From: Trema orientale
Lineage: Eukaryota; Streptophyta; Magnoliopsida; Rosales; Cannabaceae
Assembly (NCBI GenBank): GCA_002914845.1
Contig: JXTC01000067.1
Coordinates: 773,728-837,727 of the forward strand
Reading direction: 5' to 3'
DNA: 64,000 bases
Part shown: piece by piece, positions 1-11,830 of the stretch
Layout of the letters: each line of letters starts with the position of its first letter
Numbering within the stretch: the first letter of the stretch is position 1
Made by a program: the position numbers and the translations under genes
Notes under the pieces: generated by a model
The model's database searches: none
Told to the model about the DNA's origin: nothing
Seen by the model: the letters and a program-made list of their open reading frames with translations, nothing else

Positions 1-1871
1 TCTAACATTCTGGGGTTCTGATCATAGGGCAGTTTTTCTTGATCTGGAGGGTGCTAGAAGTTTTAGAGGAAATGCAGGTAAAGGGCGAGGTTTTGGATTC
101 GAACCATAGTGACTTTTGTCTTAGGTGCTTAGGTTAATCACACCTGTGATGGTTTTGTCATTTCTTTTTTGAATGGGCTTCAGGGTTGTGCACGGGATCT
201 CAGACAATAGAGTTCTAGAAAATTTGGAGATATTAAAAGAAACTCTATTCAATCAGGAAAATTTGGAGATATTAAAAAGAAACTCTGTTCAATCAGGAAA
301 GAGTTAGAGGTGCCCTCTATTTCTATTCCATCTAGGGAGAATGTTTTAAGACAACGGGTTCTTAATAAAGACTTTGATCGATTTCTGTTGGTGGAGGAGT
401 ACTACTGGAGACAAAGATCGAAAGTGGAATGGCTTAGGGCTGGGGATGCAAATACAAAGTTTTTTCATCCAAAAGTCTCACAAAGAAATAAAAAGAATAC
501 TATCCTCAGGTTAGAGGATGAGGATGGAAGGTGGAAAGATAAAGTTAAGGGTGTTACCAAAGTGGTTGAAGATTACTTTCATAAAATCTTCACTTCTCCC
601 TTGCTAAGCCAGATGGATATAGATAAAGCCACTAGAGGATTCTCTGTGCATGTAGATGAGGAAATAAATCGACGGTTGATAGAGCCCTTTAGTGAAGAAG
701 AAATCAAAGAGGCTCTCTTTAGTATGTGTCCTACAAAAGTGCCTAATCCTGATGGGTTCCAGTCTAATTTTTACCAAAACATTTTGAAGTGTAGTCGATT
801 ATTGTGTTTCTCATCTCTGCCTCAGCATTCTCAATGAGTCAGCACCAATGGGTGATTTGAATAAAACACATGTAGTGCTTCTTTCAAAGGTCCATTCTCC
901 AAAGAAGGGGTCAGATTTTCGCCCTATTAGCTTGTGCAATGTGGTTTATAAAATCATTACAAAAGTGATGGCTAATAGATTGAAATCTCTTCTTCATTTG
1001 GTGATATTATAATCGAAAAGTGCCTTTATGCAATGGAGGTAGATTTCAGATAATCTCATTATTGCATTTGAATTGTTGCATTCCATGAAAAAATGGGATA
1101 GTGGGACAAAATGGTGGATGAGTCTGAAATTAGATATGACTAAAGCCTACGATCGAGTGGAGTGGTCCTTCTTAGATGTTGTGATGGAAAAATTAGTTTC
1201 TATAGAAAGTGGAGAAATCTGGTTGGAAAATACATCTCTAATTAAAAGTTTGATTTCATTATTAATGGTGCTCATAGAGGAGAGGTAGATTCCCAATGCA
1301 GGTTACGTCAAGGATGCCTTTTATCACTGTATCTCTTCTTGTTGTGTACTGAGGGTTTCTCCTCCCTTTTATTGGATACTGAGCGTAATGATAGTCTCAC
1401 TGGCTTCTCTTGTGTGCGGAGTGGTCCCTGTATAAGCCATATTTTCTTTGCTAATGATAGCCTAATTTTTTGCACGGCCAACAAATTAGAATGTGAAACC
1501 ATTAAGACTATTCTCCAGGTCTACGAGAAAGCTTCAAGTCAATGTGTTAATATGTCTAAGTCGGCCATCACCTTTAGTCCTAATATGGACATAGAAGTAA
1601 AGGAGTCTATTCAAAGTATTCTTGGTCTTGAAACTTGTAATTCCTCTAAATATTTGGGGTTACCATCCTTGCTGGGAAAAAATTAGAAACTATCTTTCAT
1701 GATTATTAAGGAGAAAGTGTGGAAGAAATTATAATTTTGGAAAAGTCAGTTGTTTTCAAATGGAGGAAAAGAGATTCTGATTAAAGCTGTAGCCTTGGCC
1801 ATTCCTAATTATACTATGGGTGTTTTTGAGCTGCCTCTTTCTCTTTGCCACGATCTTCAAGGTATGGTGGC
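1..1871 (+). mobile_element. LINE (non-LTR) retrotransposon fragment, decayed reverse transcriptase
   Basis: Three broken reading frames (about 310-837, 838-1288, 1339-1686) and the sequence to about 1871 read, with frameshifts and stops, as a plant LINE reverse transcriptase. Visible family landmarks are WLRAGDANTKFFH near 440-470, an FRPISLCN-like segment near 920, KAYDRVEW near 1142-1163, and a palm motif near 1447 that reads FANDS where an active enzyme has FADD. The finger segment KVPNPDG also departs from the usual GPDG. The 5' end lies outside the window and the 3' end is cut at about 1871, where an LTR begins. A 39-bp tandem duplication sits at about 218-296. No function is retained. 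Confidence is high for the family and moderate for the exact edges. Confidence 0.85.
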
Positions 1872-2479
1872 TGTTATGCGATCTTAAATCCAGAACAGTC
1901 AACGATGAAAGAGGAAAGTCGACGATTGGTCCACATCATGCCGCACATACGTTTTCTAGATTATAGTGCGACCTCTTCTAGATATGATAGGTGCGACCAG
2001 CATGGAAAAGGAAAGCAGTTCAGGCTTCATCAAATGGGTAATCAACATAGGAAAGGAAACAAGCTTCAGAATGGAGATCGAGTAATCCCTTTTTGTTTAA
2101 TTGGAGATGTTACCCGATTCTATATTTACCTAAAAATTATATTTCTGATTATACACTTACTCATTTATGTAATTAGAAAACTTTAAGCCATCCTCATCTA
2201 TATAAAGGTGGCTTAGTTTTATTGTAATTCACGACATAATTCTACACAAAACACTTCATTACATTCTATAATTCTCTCTGCTCTCATCTTGAGACTTAGA
2301 GAAACTCTTATAATTCTCCAGAAGATAGTGAAGAACAGTGGACGTAGACTCATCTTTTTTGGGCCTGAACCACTATAAAATTCTTGTCTCCTTATTTGCT
2401 TTAATTTATCAACCATTTTCACACACAAGCCACATCTCGTAATTTCTTAAATTCATTGTTGACAAAACCTCCGTCAACA
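1872..2479 (+). repeat. 5' LTR of the truncated Ty3/gypsy element
   Basis: It starts TGTTATGC directly after LINE-coding sequence and ends ...CCGTCAACA, giving the TG...CA ends of an LTR, about 608 bp long. A TATA box (TATATAAA) lies at 2199-2206, in the expected place to drive the element's transcript. It is followed at once by a primer-binding site. The partner 3' LTR is absent, so the left edge rests on the LINE junction and the TG rule. Confidence 0.75.
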
Positions 2480-2480
2480 A

Positions 2481-2498
2481 TTGGCGCTAGAAGGAGGG
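2481..2498 (+). other. Primer-binding site of the truncated element
   Basis: TTGGCGCTAGAAGGAGGG begins one base after the LTR end. The same motif with small changes (TTAGCGCTAGAAGGAAGG) stands at the same place in the second Ty3/gypsy element near 21508. The position and shared sequence support a tRNA primer site; the priming tRNA was not determined. Confidence 0.65.
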
Positions 2499-2538
2499 CT
2501 ATTCCAGTAAAGAGTTTGTCATTCTTATTTCTTTAACA

Positions 2539-4413
2539 ATGGCAAACACCAGAAACACCACCAAAAACGCTGGACTTAGCCAAAACCAACCCCAAAGCAC
2601 TGCAGCTGTGCAGGGCAATCCTGTCCAGGATCAACCTGCTGTGACCGCACCAGAAAACATTGAGAAAAGACAAGATCGCATGGAGGACACACTGGCGAAC
2701 CTTCAGCAAATCACCAGTCAAATCAATGATTCTCTGCGACGACTCGCTAAAGGACAAATGGTCACTCCACCATAGCAGAAACGACCCAGAGATCGTCCTG
2801 CTCGACAAATTGAAAGAGGAATTCAGATCCGAGAGGCAGGAAACTGCGACCAGCGTAGAACCCAACCGGAGCGTCATGCTGATCGCACCTCCAAAGGGAA
2901 AGGCAAAGTCGCAGACCTGCCACAAGAATCCGGTACTGGGAGTTCGAGCACTGATCGTGGTCGTGGACAACCTTCCAGGAGAGCAACCGTCAATCGTGAT
3001 CGTCAAAGCAGCGGATTGAATCGTCAATCGAGGAGTGTCTTCGAAAGAATTAGCAGAGAACCCATGCAGAATCCTATAGACTTAAGACAATATTTAGAAC
3101 AGCGACGTAGTCGTGAGCAATCCACGTCGCATTGTCAAGACCAAAGTCGATCTCGTCGAGCAATTATCGAGTCTTCACAAAAGTCGCGCCAGACCCTGCC
3201 TAACCAACCTACTGCTGTACAACACAACGACGATCAAAGACCACCCCAACCACCAATTAATGCTCTTCCTCCAAATATTGATGTTCATAATTTGAGAATT
3301 GCATTAGAAATAATTGCTGGCTGGGATGATGAGCTCGTGGATGGGTATCGTCAATCGCCATTCAACGAGGAAGTTCGAGCTGCCGCCTTGTCTGTTGGAT
3401 TTAAACTTCCCACCATAAACAATTTTGATGGGAAAACTGATCCACAGGACCATATGGACCACTTTAGCGATCTGATGGAACTCCATCGGGTCGACGACCT
3501 CGCACGATGCAGATGTTTTGCTGTAACCCTCAGTGGAGCAGCGAAGAAATGGTTTCGAGGACTGCAGCCCGGATCAATCTCATCTTGGCAACAACTGCAA
3601 ACTGCTTTCTTAAGACAGTTTCAGGCTGCAAAAAATTTCACTGTCCCGTTGATCAGTTTGTCAACTATTCGACAAGGTCCAGAGGAGACTCTGTGATCCT
3701 ACCTCAATCGCTTTACCTCAGAGTTAGCAAAAGTCAGCAACCCGCCTAAAGGAGGAATCTTAACTCTACTAATGGCTGGGGTGCGAGCTAAAACCAAACT
3801 CTGGGAGGAACTGCTCGAGCGAGAATGTAGAACTCTCGAGGACTTCTATAGACGGGTTGATCGTCATCTAAGAGTGGAATCTTCACGTGAGAATCTTCAC
3901 AAGATAAAGGGAGGAAAAGACTCAACAAAAGATGCGACCACGACCAACAACAACAAGAAGTCGGACAAGAGGAAAAACGAGCAGCCGTCTGAGAAGCAGC
4001 CCGAATTAAAAAGGCAGGTGGTCCCAAAGGCTCCCATAAGGTTCAACAACTACACTGAGTTGAACGCGCCCATAGATCATATCTACGCAGTTACAAATCA
4101 GCATGAACGATATCGTCAACCGGAGCCGATTAAAAGGGATAGAGCGAAACGTGATCCCAACAAGTTTTGCCGGTACCACAATGATATTGGGCATGATACC
4201 ACGAACTGCTATGCCCTGAAAGATGAGATTGAGAGACTAATTAAAGAAGGGCGACTACGGCAATATACCCGGCAAAACAACAAAAGAAGAAAAGAAAACC
4301 AACAGCGACCTCCTGAAGTTCAATGCGAAGTGCGAACTATTTTCGGAGGACCGCATGTTGGCGGAGATTCGAAGAGGGCACAGGATAGGTACGCAAGAGA
4401 AGCTCGACAGTAG
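2539..4413 (+). pseudogene. gag of the truncated Ty3/gypsy element (broken)
   Basis: The frame opens at 2539 (MANTRNTTKNAG), shifts near 2770-3010, continues at 3016-3696, stops at 3696 and resumes at 3772-4413, so it is not translatable as one protein. The middle part has the retrotransposon gag core (DGKTDPQDHMDHF near 3428-3466 and the GAAKKWF / SWQQL segment near 3536-3600). The last part is rich in Lys, Arg and Gln and carries a CCHC-like knuckle KFCRYHNDIGHDTTNCYALKDE (about 4162-4227). Spacing and content match capsid plus nucleocapsid of Tat-lineage elements. Confidence 0.8.
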
Positions 4414-6466
4414 CCATTGACCAATGTCACACATCTTGAGCAGCGACCACAAAAGCTTCAGCAGGTACCCGATATGGACATCATCTTCACAGAGCAGGAC
4501 ACAAGAGAAATCTATTACCCGCATAATGACACGCTAGTCATTAAAATCAATCGTGGAAGCACTCAGCTATGGCAAGTACTGGTCGATAATGGAAGTGCTG
4601 TTGATATCTTGTACTATGACGCTTTCAAGAAGATGGGGTTGAGTGACCGTGATTTGAAACCACCGTCACTCCACTCTGCGAATTTACTGGAGATAGTATA
4701 ATACCTAGGGGCATGATTGAGTTGATGGTTAACGTTGGGATTTATCCTAGAGTTTCAACAGTAATGACTCAATTTTTGGTTGTAGATTGCCCCTCTGCAT
4801 TTAATGCCGTATTGGGAAGACCAACTCTCAGGGAACTTCGAGCTGTCACCTCTATCTATCATCTCGCCATAAAGTTCCCAACGCAGCATGGAGTAGGTGA
4901 GGTGCGAGGTAACCAATATGACGCACGTACTTGCTATAATAACTCATTGAAGCTCGCATCAAAGGATACATCACCTCGCACAATGATGGTCCAACTACAA
5001 GGAGAAGCGTCGATTAAAGCGTCAACCGAAGACCTCGATCCTCGAGAAATCGATGAAGAAGTCAAAACTGGACCTATTGAAGACTTAGAAGATCTGTCAA
5101 TCGATGAATCTTCGAAGGTCCTTAAAATCAGGGTAAAGTCAGGAACCTGTGCGAGCTGAAATGATCGCTTTTTTAAAATCGAATTTAGATATCTTCGCAT
5201 AGCAACATTCGGATATGGTGGGGATTGACCCGAATGTCATGTGCCATCGCCTTAACATTGATACAATAAAAAAACCAGTTCGTCAGAAAAGAAGGGCGAT
5301 GGATCCGGAATGCTACGTCGCATTAAAAGAAGAAGTAGACAAGCTGCTCGAAATCGGATTCATCAGGGAATCTTTTTATCCAAATTGGCTTGCAAACCTA
5401 GTTTTGGTAAGGAAACCCAATGGGAAGTGGAGAACTTGTGTCGATTTTACTGACCTTAATAAGGCCTGCCTAAAAGACAGTTTTCCATTCCCAAGAATTG
5501 ATCAGCTTGTGGATGCGATATCGGGGCACGAACTCTTGAGCTTTATGGATGCGTATTCTAGGTACAACCAGATCCTCATGTACGAACTAGATAAGGAACA
5601 TACTTTGTTCATCATTGACCGAGGATTGTACTGCTACAAGAAGATGCCCTTTTGACTTATCAACGCGGGAGCAACTTACCAGCGTCTTGTCAATATGATG
5701 TTTTCAAAACAAATTGGCAAGACGATGGAGGTGTACGTCGATGATATGCTGGTAAAGTCGAAGAAAGCTGAAGATCACATCAAACATCTTGATGAGATGT
5801 TCAAAATTCTTCAAAAATATCAGATGAAGCTGAATCCCCAGAAATGTGCGTTTGGAGTAGGATCCGGAAAATTTCTGGGATTCATGGTCAATCAACGAGG
5901 TATTGAAGCTAATCCGCAGAAGATACAAGCATTAATCGATATGCAGTCACCTCGCAAACCAAAAGACGTGCAGAGCCTGGCGGGGAGAGTGGCCGCACTA
6001 AGTCGTTTTGTGTCAAGATCAACTGATAAATGCCAACCATTCTTCGAAGTGCTGAAAGAGTCGAAGAAGTTTGAGTGGACCGAGAAGTACGAACAAGCGT
6101 TTCAAGAACTGAAGAAACAATTGGGTTCTCCTCCACTCTTGTCGAAACCAAAATCTGGAGAGATTATATTTATATCTCACTGTTTCCAAATATGCGACAA
6201 GTGCTGCATTAATTCGAGAGGAAGAAAACATACAACGACCTGTCTATTATATAAGCAAGAGACTGTTAGATGCCGAGACGAGATACCCAGATATGGAGAA
6301 GTTGGCATTAGCGCTAGTTATCACATCTAGAAAGCTTCGACCTTACTTTCACGCGCATACAATTGACGTTTTCACAAACTTCCCACTAAAGCAGGTCTTA
6401 CAAAAATCAGAAGCTTCTGGACGACTACTGAAATGGGCAGTTGAGCTAAGCCAATTCAACATCTTA
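4414..6466 (+). pseudogene. pol of the truncated element: protease, RT, partial RNase H (broken)
   Basis: The protease region (4417-4701) keeps the plant retroelement active-site style VDNGSAVDIL. A linker at 4713-5159 is followed by reverse transcriptase in two frames: 5215-5655 (fingers, ending at an in-frame stop) and 5695 onward, which holds an intact YVDDM motif near 5734-5748. RNase H-like sequence is split by another frameshift (6330 / 6293) and ends abruptly near 6466 after the segment LLKWAVELSQFNI. Integrase is absent. Several stops and shifts show that the copy is inactive. Confidence 0.8.
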
Positions 6467-6640
6467 ACGAGCTGTTGATGCTCTACTCAAAGACTTGGGG
6501 CGATATCTATACGAGTTTCAGGAAGCTAAATGTTGCGTGGATGACCCTCCTTCCAAAAGCCATGTCTGTCGCAAGTCATGGAGTAGTGGTTCAAGGTCTG
6601 ATTACTTTTTGCTTAGCATTAATTTTGTGATTTGAATGAA
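6467..6640 (+). other. Open 57-codon stretch of unknown origin at the retroelement break
   Basis: Directly after the retroelement break one frame is open for about 57 codons, reading RAVDALLKDLGRYLYEFQE... to a TGA at about 6640. Its balanced composition looks more protein-like than the surrounding DNA, but I do not recognise the family and there is no clear start or splice evidence. It may be a captured or beheaded exon, or chance. Confidence 0.2.
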
Positions 6641-8871
6641 GGATTTATTTAGCCCAAATTTATTGTTCTGTGGCTAGGGTTTGACATCATTTAATCTTTG
6701 AAAATGTCCGAACAAAGAAGAAGCTATTCAAGGTAACACCCTTCTCCATTCATGTGATTTGTTCTATTTGTGGATTTTCACTCATTAGATTAGGGTTGGT
6801 TTGTGCTAGTTTAATTTTTCGATAATGAGTCTACTTAATATATCTTGCTTGTTATATATTGTTTATCTCTGTAAAAAGTTATGCAGTCTAGGTATTTGTG
6901 AAAATGCAAACACCTATGAGAATTTTTACAAGCATTGATGTTTACGGTGTTATAGGATTTTGATTCCGTCTAAAGAGAATATTAGGTTAAGCATTTTCCA
7001 AATCTTTCAATACAATGGAGCCCTGATATCTCATTAGGTTCTTGAATGGAATTTGAATTTGAATATTAAATTTGAATAATTGATTTTGCTATTATGAGTT
7101 CATGGATAGGATTTTTGAGCCTGTAAGCAAAAGTCATTGGGTTAAACTATCAAAACAAGACTTTTTGCAATGTAGCTGCATTGTGTTTATGTTACTTTTG
7201 GCTTGTTCCTTTGTCAAGATCATATTTATGGAACATTTGTTTCTTCTCTATATTGCTAGTTTTGGCAGGTTTAAAGAAATGTTTACAAGGATTTGGGTTA
7301 ACTCCCTAATATCAAAATTTAGACTTATGTCAGAATTGCCCGAAGTTTTATTTACCTGCTAGTTATTTTGCCTTCTGAATTTGTATTTCTAATGGACTTT
7401 TATCATGTATTGGCATTGTTTGTGATCAAGACTTTGTACTCAACAAGTATTAACTAAAAGGACATTAATATATAATTTTTTCCTAGAAATTAAGTCATCT
7501 ACAGTAACGCTACTTTTTCTTTAGACTGCAATGTGTATCAATTGGCTAAGAATAACTATACATTTTTTTTTTATATAATAACAAACATATAATAATATAG
7601 ATATTAATACTAGTAGACAGATTTCGTACAAGAGACTTTCTGTTAACATTAACATGTTAGCTTAAGGAGATCATATCATACTAATGCTATTCTATCTTCT
7701 ATATATTTTATATAAAACATATTTTAGTCTATTTTGCGTGCATATCAGGGTTTAACTGAGAAAAATATTTTTTGGCACATATTCTAATATGGATGGTATG
7801 ATCTTGAACTTTATTTTATACTATGGTTTATAGTCTTGAATTATATTTTTCAGTAGAATATAACTTTCATGTATGTCATTTTTTGGCCCTTTGAAACATA
7901 ATTCCTATGCATAAATGTGTAAATAAACGAAATAAATAGGTATAGAAATATGACCCTTTTACTAGTTTCATTTTGTTTTTGGCACTCAGAGATCATGAAT
8001 TGCTGCTGTAGTTTTTAGAAACAAACATAGGGAAATACAAGGCACTCTTGCAATGAAGGGTTGCTATTTATTCACACACTGATCTAAGTTTTTTGAGATC
8101 CTAAAAGGTACATTAAATTATGTTAACAGTTATAAATTCTTTGAGAGACTACTATGCACTTGATAATAATTTTTCACAAGAACTGTATATAGTTTGCTTT
8201 AGATAAAAAATTCCTCCTTTGCTAAAAGGTTTAGTTGTCTGCTGTGAATAGAAAACTTGTTTATTCTTTTTCTTAAGATTAACTTTGCCTAGAGATGATA
8301 GTAAAGGTTACTCATCTTTTTTTTTCCACTTTTAAAGGCAGTGATTATATAATTAAGCAGGATAATCACCTTAGCTAACACAATGTTTAATCATTAATCA
8401 TCAAGACTAGGTCGGTCCAAAAGTAATCAACCCCTTTAGTTTACAAGATCAGCCAAAGTAAACAAAACAACGTGAGAGAGCATATTGCTTCCTTTTTTTG
8501 TTTCGTAGTTAAGTATGATTAGCATAGTAGATTGGGAATTGCTTTTTTGTTTTTTGTGGTCTTCTTTTAAGCTTTGATTCTTATTGCTTATTAATATTTC
8601 TGTCTGTTAGTCACCTAGTTTGATTTGTTAGTTTGTTTTGTTAATCAGTCATCCTATTTGTTCATTTATCATGAATTAAAATGCCTCCATCTTTTGCAGG
8701 TTACTCATTGTTTACATGGAACACAAAGCAGGTTTATTTATAAAAGAATTTTTAATTTCTTATTATTGATTTAGGTAGGATTTATTTTTTTAGGCCTTCC
8801 TTATTTAAGCCTATTTTCTGTGTGAACTATAAAGAAGTTAACTTTTTGGTGCATTAGAGATTTGAGAATAT
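6641..8871. other. AT-rich non-coding stretch, no gene recognised
   Basis: T-rich DNA resembling plant intron or intergenic sequence. A weak exon-like start lies at 6704-6732 (ATG then ten codons, MSEQRRSYSR, followed by GTAACA), and a short acceptor-like site TTTTGCAG lies near 8692-8699, but nothing joins them into a supported gene. An 86-codon frame at 7102-7362 has no recognisable domain. No RNA gene was seen. Confidence 0.5.
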
Positions 8872-9073
8872 GGATAATGCTAAGTGTACCAAAATTTTTA
8901 CCAAATTTTTAATACCAACATATATGGCATGTGAGTTGGCAATATTCAATTGGTGAATATGATTAATTTATTTGTGATAAGCTTTAATACACCAATTAAA
9001 TTATGCCAACTCAAATACCACATGCATTGGTATTAAAAATTTGGTACAAATTTTGGTATACCTAGTATTATGC
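8872..9073. mobile_element. MITE with long terminal inverted repeats and 10-bp target duplication
   Basis: A 202-bp element whose two ends are inverted copies over about 65 bp: the left side reads GGATAATGCTAAGTGTACC and the reverse complement of the right side GCATAATACTAGGTATACC, with matching continuing to GAGTTGGC. It is flanked by a perfect 10-bp direct repeat TTGAGAATAT at 8862-8871 and 9074-9083. Long inverted ends plus a 9-11-bp target duplication are typical of Mutator-derived non-autonomous elements. It has no coding capacity. Confidence 0.85.
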
Positions 9074-9119
9074 TTGAGAATATACTAGGAGAAAGTCTTT
9101 TATTATCCTTGTCTTAAGC

Positions 9120-11830
9120 GTGTAATTCATTATACTCAAATATATTAAATTAATTATAGTTTTCACTAATTAGGGCAAAGTCCTACAATTTAAAACTAAT
9201 TGAATCATAAGACAATTTGTAATAGTGATATAAATACTCTAGTCACTTGCTTTGCCATATTATCTTCAAACATGTTAAATAAGTTTCATTTCTTACTAAT
9301 TAGTGCAAAATCATTCAATTTAAAACTAATTTAACTATGAGATGATTTTTTAAAGGGTTATACTAAGTACTATAGCTACATACATTATCACAGTATACTA
9401 CAAACTATAATTACTTATTTTGTGACATTATAATTAAAAGAGATTAAATTAATTGTATTTATCAATAACTAATTCAAAGCATTCAATTTATGTCTAATTT
9501 GACAACCGAGGCAATATTGAATATTGTTAAAGAATAGATATATGCATGTTATTTTAGTTACTTTTATTTTATTTTTTATTATTTGATATATACTTCTCTT
9601 AATAAGTTTACAATCATTCGTTTGGTTATATTATGATTAACAATTTTGTTTTATTATTTTCTAGTACGTGTGTATATGTTCATATTAACTAATTTTGAGT
9701 GGTAAAACCAAGATTAAGTTGTCATTTTACAATAATATTTTTCTAACAAATATCAAAAAACTTAATTAATCTACATTATATGACTCTATTCTAGTGTATG
9801 CATATATAAGCTAAATATTTCATCCTTAATTATTAATCAGTTTTTTTTTTTTTTAAACACAAAAAGTTTCTCATATTACCAATATTATGAGGATTACTAT
9901 AATTTTATGGCATGGTCGAATAATATAATTTATAGTGCTCTTGTTAAAACTAGTGTCTCAAATAGATAAAAATAAGGGCTGGCCTATTCATTTTTTTGCT
10001 AAATGGGCCAATTGTGAGTAAGATTAATTGCAGACCTAATTCATCATTTTATTTAGGTTAGGCCAGACTAACTTAAGAAGACATAACATATGCTAAGGCC
10101 AATTAATAGGCTAAATGAGTTGATCATCATGAATAATGACTCACTGCCTTAATTGGTCATGCCCATGAATCAATGGTTTTTTAATAAATAATTTTTCATT
10201 ACATGCGAGATGATTATAATTAGTAATGATAGATTACTATTCATTTTCACTTATAATTATACCATTCTCTACTTTATATCTAATTTGAGCATTATACATT
10301 ATGTGATTGTATTATTCTAAGTACTATAATCAATTACTTTGTCAAAATAAACTCAAATATATTAAATTAATAAAATTTATAACTAATTAGTACATAATCA
10401 TTCCTTTTATATCTGATTTGATCATGATGGGATATGTATAAGTATTATTATAAGCGATATACTTAACTACTTTGTGATATTATGATGAGCGATATTAGAT
10501 TAATTTGAATTATTACTTTGTGATACTATGATTAGCGATATTAGATTAATTTGAATTATCACTTAATTTTCAAACTTTCTCTATTTTTTTAAATATTTTT
10601 ATAATGTGACGATATGCAATAATGTTATAGTAAATACTCTAGTGACCTATTTTGTCACACTCTACTTAATGATAATAAATTAATGAAATCTCTTACCATT
10701 TAGTGCACTACCATTCCTTATGTAACTAATTTAATCATGGGATAATATGTAATTGTATTATGGTAAATACTATAGTCACCTACTTACTGAGATAATGATT
10801 AATAATAATTGATTAGTGTGAATTTATACTTAATTTAGCAAAATGCATCTATTATCTATTGTATTTAAGTATGAGACAATTTGTAATAGTATTATACTAA
10901 GCATTTTACTCACTTATTTTGTTACATTATACTAAAAAATATTGAATTACTTTAATTTCTCATTAATTTGTGCAATATGTATATTAGTGTAATACAGAGT
11001 ACCATAATTAATTATGGCTTATAATTTGATCATGGAGTAATATATAATTATTTTTATACAAAATATTATAATAAATTACTTTGTCATATTATACTCAGAG
11101 AGATTAAATAAATTACTCTTATCACTAAATAGTTCCACATTATTCAATTTAAATCGAATTTGACCTTAAGACAATATATATTAGAGTTAAGTTATATATT
11201 ATAATCACCCACTCTTTGATTTTATCATTAATCATTCGTCAAATTATCCTAAAAATATTAAATTAATCGAATTTATTTACTAATTAATAAGAATTCATTC
11301 AATTTAAATCTAATTTAACTATGGAATGATCTGTAAATAGTATTATATAAAGTAAAATAATAACTTAATTTGTCAAATTAAGCAAAATTTATTAAACTAA
11401 TTACGTTTCTCACTATTAGTTCAAAATTGACCAATTTAAATCTGATAAAACCATATGAATATGTATAATAGTGCTAAGCTAAATATTATAACAACCTATT
11501 TTGTGATATAATTATTGGTCATATTTGATTAATGTGAAATTTCACTATATTTTGTATCTAATTTTGACATAAGACAATATGCAATAGTGTTAATATAAAG
11601 ACTATATTCACTTATTTTGGTGAGATAATAATTAATGATAATAGATTGATGTGATTTTTCTATTACTTTTCCTAAATTCATCCAATTTGTTTCTAATTTT
11701 AACATGAGACAATATGTAATATTGTTAAGCTAATTACATTAACCTAATTTGCCACATTATACTTCATGATATTTAATTAACTAAAATTTTCACTAATAAC
11801 ACTTATTTTGTGACATTCTATTCAATGTTT
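9120..11830. repeat. Degenerate tandem array, unit about 120-170 bp
   Basis: The same ordered set of short phrases recurs through 2.7 kb: 'ATTAAATTAAT', 'CTAATTAGTGCAAAATCATTC', 'AATTTAAATCTAATTT', 'GACAATATGTAATAGTGTTA', 'ACTATAGTCACCTATTTTGT'. Clear copies begin near 9130, 9250, 9420, 10250, 10350, 10640, 10720, 10850, 10920, 11090, 11230, 11380, 11460, 11560 and 11690. Copies have diverged strongly and vary in length, so this is an old satellite-like array. A fresher 46-bp tandem duplication lies inside it at about 10471-10562. No coding capacity. Confidence 0.65.

Larger units (their letters stand above)
1872..6466 (+). mobile_element. Ty3/gypsy (Tat-like) LTR retrotransposon, 3'-truncated, inserted in the LINE
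   Basis: A 5' LTR, a primer-binding site, gag, protease, reverse transcriptase and the start of RNase H follow in the Ty3/gypsy order. The element begins in the middle of recognisable LINE sequence, so it is a nested insertion. It breaks off within RNase H near 6466. No integrase and no second LTR were found downstream before ordinary AT-rich DNA, so the 3' half was lost by deletion or rearrangement. The gag zinc-knuckle style (C-x2-H ... GH-x4-C, near 4170-4210) and the primer-site sequence resemble the larger element at 20.9-31.3 kb, which places both in a related Tat-like group. Confidence 0.85.

Noticed and set aside
7102-7362. 86-codon frame with hydrophobic stretches
   Set aside because: No recognisable domain, T-rich codons, and no splice or promoter context; consistent with chance in AT-rich DNA.
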